A DNA stretch of 64,000 bases from Halofilum sp964625925 (GTDB lineage: Bacteria; Pseudomonadota; Gammaproteobacteria; XJ16; Halofilaceae), in contig CAZVBX010000002.1 in NCBI GenBank assembly GCA_964625925.1, forward strand, positions 1 to 64,000, in the 5' to 3' direction. The notes below the pieces were generated by a model. The model worked only from the letters and a program-made list of their open reading frames with translations. It made no database searches and had not been told where the DNA came from. The position numbers and the translations under genes are program-made. Below, in pieces: positions 1-7,184 of this stretch (position 1 is the first letter of the stretch; each line of letters opens with the position of its first letter).

Positions 1-404
1 TCGATCAGGTCCGCCACCGCCTCGGCCTGGGCCAGGTCCAGGCGGCCGTTGAGGAACGCGCGTTCGGTGAACTCGCCCGCACGCGCGGCGCGGGCGCCGA
101 GGGCGAGTACACGCGCGAGCACGGCATCGAGCACGGCCGGACCGCCGTGGCCGTGCAGCTCGAGCGAGTCCTCACCGGTGTAGGAGCCGGGGGCCGGGAG
201 CCAGAGCACGAGCCCGCAGTCGAGCGCGCGCCCTTCGCCGTCGCGAAAGCTGCGGAGGGCGACCTGGCGCGGCGCCGGCAAAGGCCCGGTCACGGCCTGG
301 CCGATGGCGGCTGCGGCCGCACCGCTGACGCGGATCACACCGACGCCGCCGTGACCCGGTGGGGTCGCGACGGCGGCGATGGTGTCGGCAAAGGTGTCGC
401 TCAC
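1..404 (-). CDS. mnmE: tRNA modification GTPase MnmE, N-terminal part
   Basis: MnmE works with MnmG to install the 5-carboxymethylaminomethyl group on wobble uridines of tRNA. Only the first 134 or so codons are in the window; the gene runs off the left edge. The reading frame starts at a GTG 12 bases after the yidC stop and shows the family N-terminus: an IAAVATPPGHGGVGVIRVSG-type stretch and, further on, SYTGEDSLELHGHGG and GEFTERAFLNGRLDLAQAEA, which belong to the folate-binding TrmE N domain. It follows yidC in the same direction, the usual order in this region. The G domain and C-terminal Cys motif lie outside the window. Confidence 0.95.
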   Translation of the reverse strand, partial: MSDTFADTIAAVATPPGHGGVGVIRVSGAAAAAIGQAVTGPLPAPRQVALRSFRDGEGRALDCGLVLWLPAPGSYTGEDSLELHGHGGPAVLDAVLARVLALGARAARAGEFTERAFLNGRLDLAQAEAVADLI

Positions 405-416
405 CGCGGCTGCGGG

Positions 417-2120
417 TCAGCTCCCGCTCTGCTTGGCGGGCGTGTTCGTGTCGACCACGTGCCGGGTAATGTAATACTGCTGCGCGATCGACAGGATGTT
501 GTTCGTTAGCCAGTAGACCACGAGCCCCGCCGGGAAGAACGCAAAGAACACGGTGAAGATGAACGGCAGCGCCATGAAGATCTTCTGCTGCACCGGATCG
601 ACAGGCGCGGGGTTCAGCTTCTGCTGGGCCCACATCGACGCGCCCATCAGCAGCGGCAGCACGAACCAGGGGTCGCGCGCGGATAGGTCGTTGATCCACA
701 GCATGAAGTCCGCATGGCGCAGCTCCACGCTCCCGAGCAGCATCCAATACAGCGCGATGAACACCGGGATCTGCACGAGGATGGGCAGGCAACCGCCGAT
801 CGGGTTGATCTTCTCGGTCTTGTACAGATCCATCATGGCACGACCCATTTTCTCGCGGTCGTCGCCGTAGCGTTCCTTGAGCTGCTCGATCTTCGGCTGC
901 AGCTTTTTCATCCGCGCCATTGATTTGTAGCTCGTCTCGGAGAGCTTGTAGAACACGAGCTTGATCAGGAACGTCAGGATGATGATCGACCAGCCCCAGT
1001 TGCCGACGAACGTGTGGATGTGGTCGAGCACCCAGAACAGCGGCCGGGCCAGGAACGACATGTAGCCGTAATCGATCGTGTTGGTCAGCCCGGTTGCGAT
1101 CCCGGACAGGTAATCGCGCTCCTTGGGTCCGATGTAGAGCTGGGTCGAGAACTCGGTCTGCTCGCCGGGGGCGAGCTCGCGCCCGGGCGAGTACAGCCCG
1201 ATCAGGTAGCGCTGCGAGGGTCCTTGGAGGCGCCTGGCGTAGAAGCTGTTGGTCTCCTCGGCGCCCGGGATCCAGGCCGACAGGAAGTAGTGGTCGACCA
1301 GGGCCGCCCAGCCGCCCTGCGCGTTCTGCGGCAGCGAGGTGTCCCCGATGTCCTGGTGACTGATCTCGGAGTATTTCGTGGCCTCAGTGTAATAAGCCGC
1401 ACCGAAGAACCCGGGCAGCAACGTCGGCCGGCGCGCGTCCGGCACAGGGGCACGCTGCAACTGGCGATACTGGCGACCCACCCAGGGCTGGCCACCGGTG
1501 TTCTCGACCCGAAAGTCGACGTCGACCAGATAGCTGTTACGGTGGAAGGTGTATTCCTTGACCACGCGCACGCCGTCGCCTTCCCAGATGAGCGGCACGG
1601 TGAGCGTGTCCTGGCCCTGCTGGAGCTGATAGCGGCCGCGCTCGGTCTGGTACACGTCATGATGCGTCGGCGCGGGACGCTCGCCGGCCTGCAGCCCGGA
1701 TTGCGCCACCGCGAGCCGGGATGAGTCCTCGCTCAATAGCGCCACCGGCTGGCCGGCGTCGTTGTCAGCGCGATGCTCACGCAGCAGCGCCTCACGCACG
1801 TCGCCGCCATGGCTATCGAGTGTCACGCGCAACAGGTCGGTGACGACCGTTACGTCCTGGCCCTGCGGCAGCCCCTGATCGCGCGGCGTCGGCGTGCCGC
1901 GGCCATCGGCCGTGGCGCCCTCCGTTTCCTCGGCGGACGGCTGCTCTGCCGTCACCGGCGCCTCGGGCGTGTCGTCTTGCTCCGGCGGTCCGTCGGTCGA
2001 CTCCGCGGTTGGCTCGGAGCCGCCCGGGGCGGGTTCTCCATAGTCGAGCTGCCACTGCTGCCAGGCGAGGAACAGCAGTGCGGCGAGCATTCCGTAGAGA
2101 ATCAGCCGCAGGTTTTGCAT
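417..2120 (-). CDS. yidC: membrane protein insertase YidC
   Basis: YidC inserts and folds inner-membrane proteins, alone or with SecYEG. The 567-residue product has the gammaproteobacterial layout. There is an N-terminal membrane anchor (residues 4-22), then a long acidic Pro/Glu/Thr-rich linker (about 25-90), then the periplasmic domain. The C-terminal conserved insertase domain begins near residue 350 with NWGWSIIILTFLIKLVFY and holds further membrane segments (LVQIPVFIALYWMLL, FIFTVFFAFFPAGLVVYWLT). Length matches the family. It starts 19 bases after rnpA and is followed by mnmE, so the four genes rpmH-rnpA-yidC-mnmE look co-transcribed. No yidD is found before it. Confidence 0.97.
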   Translation of the reverse strand: MQNLRLILYGMLAALLFLAWQQWQLDYGEPAPGGSEPTAESTDGPPEQDDTPEAPVTAEQPSAEETEGATADGRGTPTPRDQGLPQGQDVTVVTDLLRVTLDSHGGDVREALLREHRADNDAGQPVALLSEDSSRLAVAQSGLQAGERPAPTHHDVYQTERGRYQLQQGQDTLTVPLIWEGDGVRVVKEYTFHRNSYLVDVDFRVENTGGQPWVGRQYRQLQRAPVPDARRPTLLPGFFGAAYYTEATKYSEISHQDIGDTSLPQNAQGGWAALVDHYFLSAWIPGAEETNSFYARRLQGPSQRYLIGLYSPGRELAPGEQTEFSTQLYIGPKERDYLSGIATGLTNTIDYGYMSFLARPLFWVLDHIHTFVGNWGWSIIILTFLIKLVFYKLSETSYKSMARMKKLQPKIEQLKERYGDDREKMGRAMMDLYKTEKINPIGGCLPILVQIPVFIALYWMLLGSVELRHADFMLWINDLSARDPWFVLPLLMGASMWAQQKLNPAPVDPVQQKIFMALPFIFTVFFAFFPAGLVVYWLTNNILSIAQQYYITRHVVDTNTPAKQSGS

Positions 2121-2139
2121 GGGCTCTTGAGGCTCCGGG

Positions 2140-2508
2140 TCAGGCGCCAGCGGGGGAGCGGCCGCTCGCGCGGCGGCACAGGATGTCCCATTGGCGATCG
2201 ATGCTGCTGCGAAGCGCCGTCCGGTCGGCCGCGGCCGCGGCCGTTTTTGGCAGGACTACGATATCGAGGCCCACGAGCACATCCTGGTGCTCGCGGAAGC
2301 TGGTGCGCACCACCCGTTTGAAGCGGTTGCGCTGCACGGCGCGTGCGATCTTGCGCCGTCCGACGGCCAGACCCAGGCGGGCCTGCGGCTGATCGCTGCT
2401 TCGCGCTAGGACCGTTACGAGACGGTCGCCCACGCGAATCGGGTCGGCGAAGACGAATCCGAACTGGCCCGGTTCGGTCAGGCGCTGGCGCCGCGTAAAC
2501 CGCGCCAT
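2140..2508 (-). CDS. rnpA: ribonuclease P protein component
   Basis: The protein subunit of RNase P helps the RNA catalyst remove 5' leaders from pre-tRNA. The 122-residue product begins MARFTRRQRLTEPGQFGFVF and carries the family signature KIARAVQRNRFKRVVRTSFR, including the RNR motif. The start at 2508 was chosen because this is where family similarity begins; the frame stays open further upstream, through rpmH, which is shadow. It lies 29 bases after rpmH, the universal order. The C-terminus ends only 19 bases before the yidC start, leaving no room for yidD. Confidence 0.95.
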   Translation of the reverse strand: MARFTRRQRLTEPGQFGFVFADPIRVGDRLVTVLARSSDQPQARLGLAVGRRKIARAVQRNRFKRVVRTSFREHQDVLVGLDIVVLPKTAAAAADRTALRSSIDRQWDILCRRASGRSPAGA

Positions 2509-2537
2509 TCGGGGACGGAACGCGGCCGGGTCCGAAC

Positions 2538-2672
2538 TCAGGCGCTCAGGCGGTGCCGGCCCTTGGCGCGGCGCGCGCGGATGACGGCGCGGCCAGCACG
2601 AGTGGCCATGCGGGCACGGAATCCATGTGTGCGCTTGCGCCGCAGCACGCTGGGCTGAAAGGTACGTTTCAT
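2538..2672 (-). CDS. rpmH: 50S ribosomal protein L34
   Basis: This is the small basic ribosomal protein L34 of the large subunit. The 44-residue product starts MKRTFQPSVLRRKRTHGFRA and ends GRHRLSA, essentially the canonical L34 sequence at canonical length. It is the first gene of the minus-strand rpmH-rnpA-yidC-mnmE operon and points away from dnaA. A plausible sigma-70 promoter lies 56-84 bases upstream. Confidence 0.98.
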   Translation of the reverse strand: MKRTFQPSVLRRKRTHGFRARMATRAGRAVIRARRAKGRHRLSA

Positions 2673-3037
2673 GTCGCAATCCTCGGCTTGGCTGCCCCAA
2701 TGGTCGCGGGGCGCAAACAAGCCGGTAATCCTAGCGATTGGGCCGCTTGCGGTCAACGCACGAGCGCTGTGGATCGCCCCGCGGATCGGGCGTACACTGC
2801 CGGCCATACCGGTGCCGAAGCCCGCATGAGAACGGCCGGCCGCACCTGAAGACCCGGAACGTATCAGAGCGGTCCGCTGGCCATGTACAGCGGTCCCCGG
2901 GGAAGTGCCCTCTCCAGCGGCGGCTCGCGCCGCTTCCGGGACACTCGGCGGCATACCCGGTTTCTCGTCTCAGGTCCTCAGCGTTCCCGCTGGCACCGGC
3001 GGCGTGTTGTTCGTGTGATCCCGTCGGGGGGCGAATC
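2673..3037. other. rpmH-dnaA divergent intergenic region
   Basis: This 365-base gap separates divergent rpmH and dnaA. It contains the predicted rpmH promoter, one imperfect DnaA box at 2768-2776 and the leader of dnaA. In some gammaproteobacteria such as Pseudomonas the origin lies here. In this window the stronger cluster of DnaA-box-like sites is on the other side of dnaA. Open frames across this gap have no recognisable protein content. Confidence 0.6.
2728..2756 (-). promoter_or_regulatory. predicted rpmH operon promoter
   Basis: Read on the minus strand there is TTGACC (2756-2751), a 17-base spacer, then TAGGAT (2733-2728). This gives a good -35 and a fair -10 (4 of 6) at ideal spacing, 56 bases before the rpmH ATG. 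A 7-of-9 DnaA-box-like site (TGTGGATCG, 2768-2776) lies just upstream of the -35. This is inferred from sequence alone. Confidence 0.55.
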
Positions 3038-4393
3038 GTGAGTGCCGTTTGGAACCGCTGCCTCACTCAGCTCGAGCGGGAGCTCTCCGAGCAGCAGCTC
3101 AACACCTGGATTCGACCGCTCCAGCCGCAGTTCGACGAAGGTGTCCTGCGGCTCTACGCGCCCAACCGCTTCGTGCTCGACTGGGTGCGCGAGCATTTCT
3201 CCGGCCGCATCGAGCAGATCGTCCTGGGACAAGACGACGATGCAATCGACCGCGTCGCGCTCGAGGTCGGTAGCCACGCCGGGTCGCGTCCGGCCGCGGC
3301 CAATGGCAGCGTATCCGCTCAACAGCCCGCGAACGCCGCCGAGCCGTCGGCCGATGTGCCCAGCCGCGGCGGCGAGCACAACCTCAACCAGGAATTCACC
3401 TTCCAGTCCTTTGTGGAAGGCAAATCCAACCAGCTGTGCCGCGCGGCCGCGATGCAAGTCGCGGAGAACCCCGGGCGGGCCTACAACCCGCTGTTCGTAT
3501 ACGGGGGCGTGGGCCTGGGCAAGACGCACCTGATGCACGCCGTGGGCAATACCATGTTCACGCGGGACAGCAACGCCCGGGTGATGTACCTGCACTCCGA
3601 GCGCTTCGTGGCCGACATGGTCAAGGCGCTGCAGCGCAACGCGATCAACGAGTTCAAACGCTTCTATCGCTCGCTCGATGCCCTGCTGATCGACGATATC
3701 CAATTCTTCGCCCGCAAGGAGCGCTCGCAAGAGGAGTTCTTCCACACCTTCAACGCCCTGCTCGAGGGCGAGCAGCAGGTGATCGTCACCTGCGATCGCT
3801 ACCCCAAGGAGGTGGAGGGGCTCGAGGAACGGCTCAAATCGCGCTTCGGCTGGGGCCTCACCGTCGCAATCGAGCCCCCGGAACTCGAGACCCGGGTGGC
3901 GATCCTTCACCGCAAAGCGGTCCAGGCCGGTGTCGACCTGCCCAACGAGGTCGCGTTCTTCATCGCCAAGCGCATCCGGTCGAACGTACGCGAACTCGAA
4001 GGCGCCTTGCGGCGTGTGGTCGCGAACTCCCACTTCACAGGCCAGCCGATCACGCTCGAGTTCGCGCGTGAGGCGCTGCGCGATCTGATCGCCCTGCAGG
4101 ACAAGCTGGTCACCGTGGAGAATATCCAGAAGACCGTGGCCGAATACTACAAAATCCGGGTGTCGGACCTGCTGTCGAAGCGGCGCAGCCGATCGATCGC
4201 GCGCCCTCGGCAGCTCGCGATGGTCCTGGCCAAAGAGCTGACGAATCACAGCCTGCCGGAGATCGGGGACGCGTTCGGCGGACGGGATCACACGACCGTG
4301 CTCCATGCCTGCCGCAAGATCGCCGAATTGCGCGAGGGCGATGTACGCGTGGATGAGGACTACGCCAACATGATCCGGATCCTGACGAGCTAG
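3038..4393 (+). CDS. dnaA: chromosomal replication initiator protein DnaA
   Basis: DnaA is an AAA+ ATPase that binds DnaA boxes, melts the origin and loads the helicase. The GTG at 3038 gives a 451-residue protein that begins like the family (SAVWNRCLTQLERELSEQQ). The upstream extension of the same frame is Arg/Ser-rich shadow. Domain I covers about residues 1-80 and a variable linker follows. Walker A is GGVGLGKTH near residue 155, Walker B is ALLIDDIQFF near 217, and the domain IV DNA-binding signature GDAFGGRDHTTVLHACRKI lies near 410. The TAG stop is embedded in a copy of a dispersed repeat that starts CTAGTGG. dnaN follows after a 404-base gap. Confidence 0.97.
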   Translation: MSAVWNRCLTQLERELSEQQLNTWIRPLQPQFDEGVLRLYAPNRFVLDWVREHFSGRIEQIVLGQDDDAIDRVALEVGSHAGSRPAAANGSVSAQQPANAAEPSADVPSRGGEHNLNQEFTFQSFVEGKSNQLCRAAAMQVAENPGRAYNPLFVYGGVGLGKTHLMHAVGNTMFTRDSNARVMYLHSERFVADMVKALQRNAINEFKRFYRSLDALLIDDIQFFARKERSQEEFFHTFNALLEGEQQVIVTCDRYPKEVEGLEERLKSRFGWGLTVAIEPPELETRVAILHRKAVQAGVDLPNEVAFFIAKRIRSNVRELEGALRRVVANSHFTGQPITLEFAREALRDLIALQDKLVTVENIQKTVAEYYKIRVSDLLSKRRSRSIARPRQLAMVLAKELTNHSLPEIGDAFGGRDHTTVLHACRKIAELREGDVRVDEDYANMIRILTS

Positions 4394-4406
4394 TGGCCAT
4401 GCGGGG
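4390..4406 (+). repeat. CTAG repeat A, copy 1
   Basis: The sequence CTAGTGGCCATGCGGGG overlaps the dnaA TAG stop codon. It is one of six copies or variants of CTAGTGGGCCATGC in the window. This copy lacks one G, but its continuation GGGGATTTCG resembles the copy at 26980-27001. Confidence 0.6.
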
Positions 4407-4572
4407 ATTTCGGTAACGCGCTGAGCGGACATGACGCTTCAGCACAAGGCGGGCCGAACGAGCGTAGCGCGGCCTGTTGACGTTCTGCGGGGTGCGTGAG
4501 CTGCAAGACATGGCGTGCGGAGCAGCGTTGCGTGAACGCGGCGCAACCGTGCGGACAAGCTGTGGGCAAGCC

Positions 4573-4581
4573 TGTGGATAA
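4573..4581 (-). promoter_or_regulatory. consensus DnaA box
   Basis: TGTGGATAA is the exact complement of the consensus DnaA box TTATCCACA. It is the best member of the cluster at 4550-4673 in the dnaA-dnaN gap. Confidence 0.75.
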
Positions 4582-4740
4582 CCCATTGGCAGCTTGCGGA
4601 CGGTTGCGAGGGGGTCAATCCGCACACAAACGATCCACAAGGTCTTCAGCGCAGTCCGTCCCGCTTACGCACAGGATTTCCTGCGCGTAAGCGATTGACT
4701 GTGCCCAGGTTGATTGATGCTGGGGCGGGATTCGGCGCTG

Positions 4741-4787
4741 ATCCAACAGTAACAACAAGACAGATATACTTACCTAATAATTGTAAG
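4741..4787. other. AT-rich tract before dnaN
   Basis: This is a 47-base AT-rich stretch in a GC-rich background. It includes TATACT (4765-4770) and a small inverted repeat CTTAC/GTAAG around CTAATAATT. It may be the DNA unwinding element of the origin, the core of the dnaN promoter, or both. It ends about 10 bases before the dnaN ATG. Confidence 0.5.
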
Positions 4788-4797
4788 GGGCCGCGGC

Positions 4798-5901
4798 ATG
4801 AAGCTTGAGATTGCGCGTGAAGAGCTGCTGAAACCGTTGCAGCAGGTGATGGGAGCGGTAGAACGGCGCCAGACCATTGCGGCTCTTGCGAATGTGTTGA
4901 TTCGGGCAAGCGAGGAGGGACTGGAGCTCACGGCAACGGATCTGGAGCTCGAACTACGAGCATCGACGGCATTGACGGTTGAGCAGGCCGGCGAGACAAC
5001 GGTATCGGCGCGCAAGCTACTGGAGATCTGTCGTACGCTTCCACCGGAAGCGCGGGTCGGGGTCGAGGGTGACAGTGAGCGGGTGGTCATCCGTTCCGGT
5101 CGCAGCCGCTTCACGCTGGCGACGCTACCGGCGAGTGATTTCCCGCTGATCGAGGACGTCCAGGGCCAGGTCGAGTTCACCCTCCCGCAATGCGACCTCA
5201 AGCATGCGATCGAGAGCATCGGCTTCGCCATGGCGCAGCAGGATGTGCGCTATTACCTCAACGGCTTGCTCGTGGAGCTGGCGGGGGACCGCTTGCGGAC
5301 GGTGGCGACCGATGGTCACCGCCTGTCGCTGTGCGAGGTGGGTGCGGCACTGCCCGAGACCAGCGGCCAGCAGGTGATCGTGCCGCGCAAGGGCGTCAAT
5401 GAGCTCGGCCGCTTGCTGGACGGAGACTCGAAGGAATCGGTGACGGTCGCGGTGGGTGCGAGTCACGTACAGGTCGTGTTGCCGGGGCTGCGCTTCACCT
5501 CGAAGCTGATCGACGGACGCTTCCCGGATTACACCCGCGTGGTGCCGGAGGGGGGTGACAAGGAGCTGCGCACGAATCGCGAGGGCCTGCGCCAGGCACT
5601 GGCGCGGGCGTCGATTCTGTCGAACGAGAAATATCGGGGCGTGCGTCTGGCGATGTCCCCCGACGGTCTGCGCATCCAGACCCATAATCCGGATCAGGAA
5701 GAAGCCGAGGAAGAACTCGAGGTCGATTATCGGGGCGAGCCACTGGAGATTGGTTTCAACGTCACCTACCTCCTCGACGTGCTCGCGACGCTCGACGGTG
5801 AGGAAGTCCATGTGCAGTTCAGCGACGCCAACAGCAGTTGTCTGGTCACGGACCCCGCGTCCGGCGCATCCCGCCACGTCGTGATGCCGATGCGGTTGTA
5901 G
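4798..5901 (+). CDS. dnaN: DNA polymerase III beta subunit (sliding clamp)
   Basis: The beta clamp encircles DNA and tethers polymerase III and other partners. The 367-residue product has the family length and three repeated clamp folds. It begins MKLEIAREELLKPLQQVMGAVERRQT and ends with the conserved C-terminus HVVMPMRL, close to the canonical YVVMPMRL. It follows the candidate origin and precedes recF by 172 bases, the usual dnaA-dnaN-recF-gyrB order. Confidence 0.97.
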   Translation: MKLEIAREELLKPLQQVMGAVERRQTIAALANVLIRASEEGLELTATDLELELRASTALTVEQAGETTVSARKLLEICRTLPPEARVGVEGDSERVVIRSGRSRFTLATLPASDFPLIEDVQGQVEFTLPQCDLKHAIESIGFAMAQQDVRYYLNGLLVELAGDRLRTVATDGHRLSLCEVGAALPETSGQQVIVPRKGVNELGRLLDGDSKESVTVAVGASHVQVVLPGLRFTSKLIDGRFPDYTRVVPEGGDKELRTNREGLRQALARASILSNEKYRGVRLAMSPDGLRIQTHNPDQEEAEEELEVDYRGEPLEIGFNVTYLLDVLATLDGEEVHVQFSDANSSCLVTDPASGASRHVVMPMRL

Positions 5902-6073
5902 GAATCCGCGGCATTTCCCCGTTCGTCCGCCCTCGGTGCCGTCCAGCGCCGTGTGGGGGCGGCCGCCGCAGCGCGGCGCGATGCCTCGCAGACGTGACTC
6001 GCCGACGGGCGCGACCAACCCGGCAGATTCATCTCCGGGGACGGCGTGCCCGGTTCGCAGGTAGCCAAGGCTC

Positions 6074-7156
6074 ATGCATCTGAGCGCGGTCGACGTGCGC
6101 GACGTTCGGGGCGTGGCCTCGGCCGGGCTCGAGCCGGTCGCGGGCTTCAATCTCGTCACCGGCGCGAATGCGGCCGGCAAGACCTCTCTTCTCGAAGCGA
6201 TTTACCTGCTTTCCACCGGCCGGTCGTTCGCGGCGACGCGCATGGACCGGCTGGTGCGCCACGGGGGCGGTCCGTTGCGCGTTGTCGGCCGGGTGGTCGA
6301 TCGGAGGGCTCGGATGCACCGGCTGGGCGTGGAGCGCCACCGCACCGGGGCACCGCGCATGCGGATCGACGGTGCCGCGGCGGAGCGGGTGGCCGACCTG
6401 GCGCGATTGCTTCCGGTCATCGCGGTTCACCCGGAAAGCCACGAGATCGTCGCGGGCGGACCGGAGGAACGCCGTCGGCTGGTGGATCTCGGTTTGTTCC
6501 ACGTGGAACCCGAGTTCCATCGATTGTGGGGCCGCTACCGGCGGGCGTTGGCTCAGCGCAATGCACTCCTGCGCGCGGACCGGGAGCAGGACTTCGCGCC
6601 TTGGGAGAGGGAACTCGCGGCTGCAGGTGAGGCCCTCGACTCCTTGCGCCGCCACTATGTCCACGATCTGGCAGCGGTGGTCGCCGAGCTGCAAGACGAG
6701 TTGCTCGCGAATGGCTCGCAGGTGGAAATCGTGTATCGCCGCGGCTGGTCCGATGGCCGGGGGCTGCAGGACGCGCTTGTGGCGGAGCGGCGTGGGGAAC
6801 GGGAGCTCCCCACGACCACAGTCGGGCCGCACCGGGCCGATGTGACCATCCGGCTCGATGGGCGCGAGGCGCGGCAGCAGGTCTCCCGTGGCCAGCAGAA
6901 GCTGCTGGTGTACTTGCTGCGGCTGGCGCAGGCCTGTCAGCTCGGCCGGGCGGAGGCGGGCGGTTGTGTACTGCTGTTGGACGATCTGGCTGCGGAACTG
7001 GATCCGGACCGCCGGGCTCGGCTGGCCGCTACCGCCTGCCGGGTTGGTGCGCAGGTGTTCGCGACCGCGCTGGAAGCGGAAAGCGTGCCGCGGCCGCAGG
7101 GGGTCGACTCGCGTTTGTTCCACGTGGAACAGGGTGTGGTCCGTGAAATGATATAA
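6074..7156 (+). CDS. recF: DNA replication and repair protein RecF
   Basis: RecF is an SMC-like ATPase that acts with RecO and RecR to load RecA at gapped DNA. The 360-residue product has Walker A GANAAGKTSLLEA near residue 30, the ABC-type signature VSRGQQKLL near 275 and Walker B CVLLLDDLAAELD near 300. The coding sequence carries two 16-bp parS-like palindromes, at 6495-6510 and 7116-7131. Both are read as LFHVE in frame, so the site and the conserved peptide coexist. The last codons also contain an extended -10 promoter element for gyrB. Confidence 0.95.
   Translation: MHLSAVDVRDVRGVASAGLEPVAGFNLVTGANAAGKTSLLEAIYLLSTGRSFAATRMDRLVRHGGGPLRVVGRVVDRRARMHRLGVERHRTGAPRMRIDGAAAERVADLARLLPVIAVHPESHEIVAGGPEERRRLVDLGLFHVEPEFHRLWGRYRRALAQRNALLRADREQDFAPWERELAAAGEALDSLRRHYVHDLAAVVAELQDELLANGSQVEIVYRRGWSDGRGLQDALVAERRGERELPTTTVGPHRADVTIRLDGREARQQVSRGQQKLLVYLLRLAQACQLGRAEAGGCVLLLDDLAAELDPDRRARLAATACRVGAQVFATALEAESVPRPQGVDSRLFHVEQGVVREMI
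6495..6510. promoter_or_regulatory. parS: parS site 1 (ParB binding)
   Basis: TGTTCCACGTGGAACC matches the bacterial parS consensus, a 16-bp near-perfect palindrome centred on CACGTG. It lies inside recF. ParB would bind here to nucleate the partition complex near the origin. parA and parB themselves are not in the window. Confidence 0.85.
7116..7131. promoter_or_regulatory. parS: parS site 2 (ParB binding)
   Basis: TGTTCCACGTGGAACA is a perfect 16-bp palindrome of the parS type. It sits near the 3' end of recF, 18 bases upstream of the gyrB extended -10 element. Confidence 0.88.
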
Positions 7157-7157
7157 T
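7149..7157 (+). promoter_or_regulatory. gyrB promoter, extended -10
   Basis: TGATATAAT is a perfect extended -10 element (TGnTATAAT) overlapping the recF stop codon, with the gyrB ATG 28 bases downstream. No good -35 is present, which extended -10 promoters tolerate. gyrB is therefore likely to have its own promoter as well as readthrough from recF. Confidence 0.6.
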
Positions 7158-7184
7158 CGGGTGTTCGCGCTTTAGGACGTGCCG

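Larger units (their letters stand above)
4394..4797. other. oriC: candidate replication origin (oriC), dnaA-dnaN gap
   Basis: This 404-base gap contains no convincing gene. Three DnaA-box-like 9-mers sit in the same orientation at 11-12 base spacing: TGCGGACAA (4550-4558), TGTGGGCAA (4561-4569) and a perfect TGTGGATAA (4573-4581). Weaker sites follow in the other orientation: CGATCCACA (4631-4639) and TTACGCACA (4665-4673). An AT-rich tract, very unusual for this GC-rich sequence, lies at 4741-4787 and could be the unwinding element or the dnaN promoter region. A cluster of boxes one helical turn apart beside an AT-rich tract is typical of an origin. The location next to dnaA and the nearby parS sites agree. 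Confidence 0.6.

Noticed and set aside
1014..1724. Long plus-strand open frame opposite yidC
   Set aside because: It is an antisense shadow of a clearly coding gene, Arg/Gly-rich, with no family motifs.
2738..3037. N-terminal extension of the dnaA frame to 2738
   Set aside because: The added 100 residues are Arg/Ser-rich and unlike DnaA; the GTG at 3038 begins exactly at family similarity.
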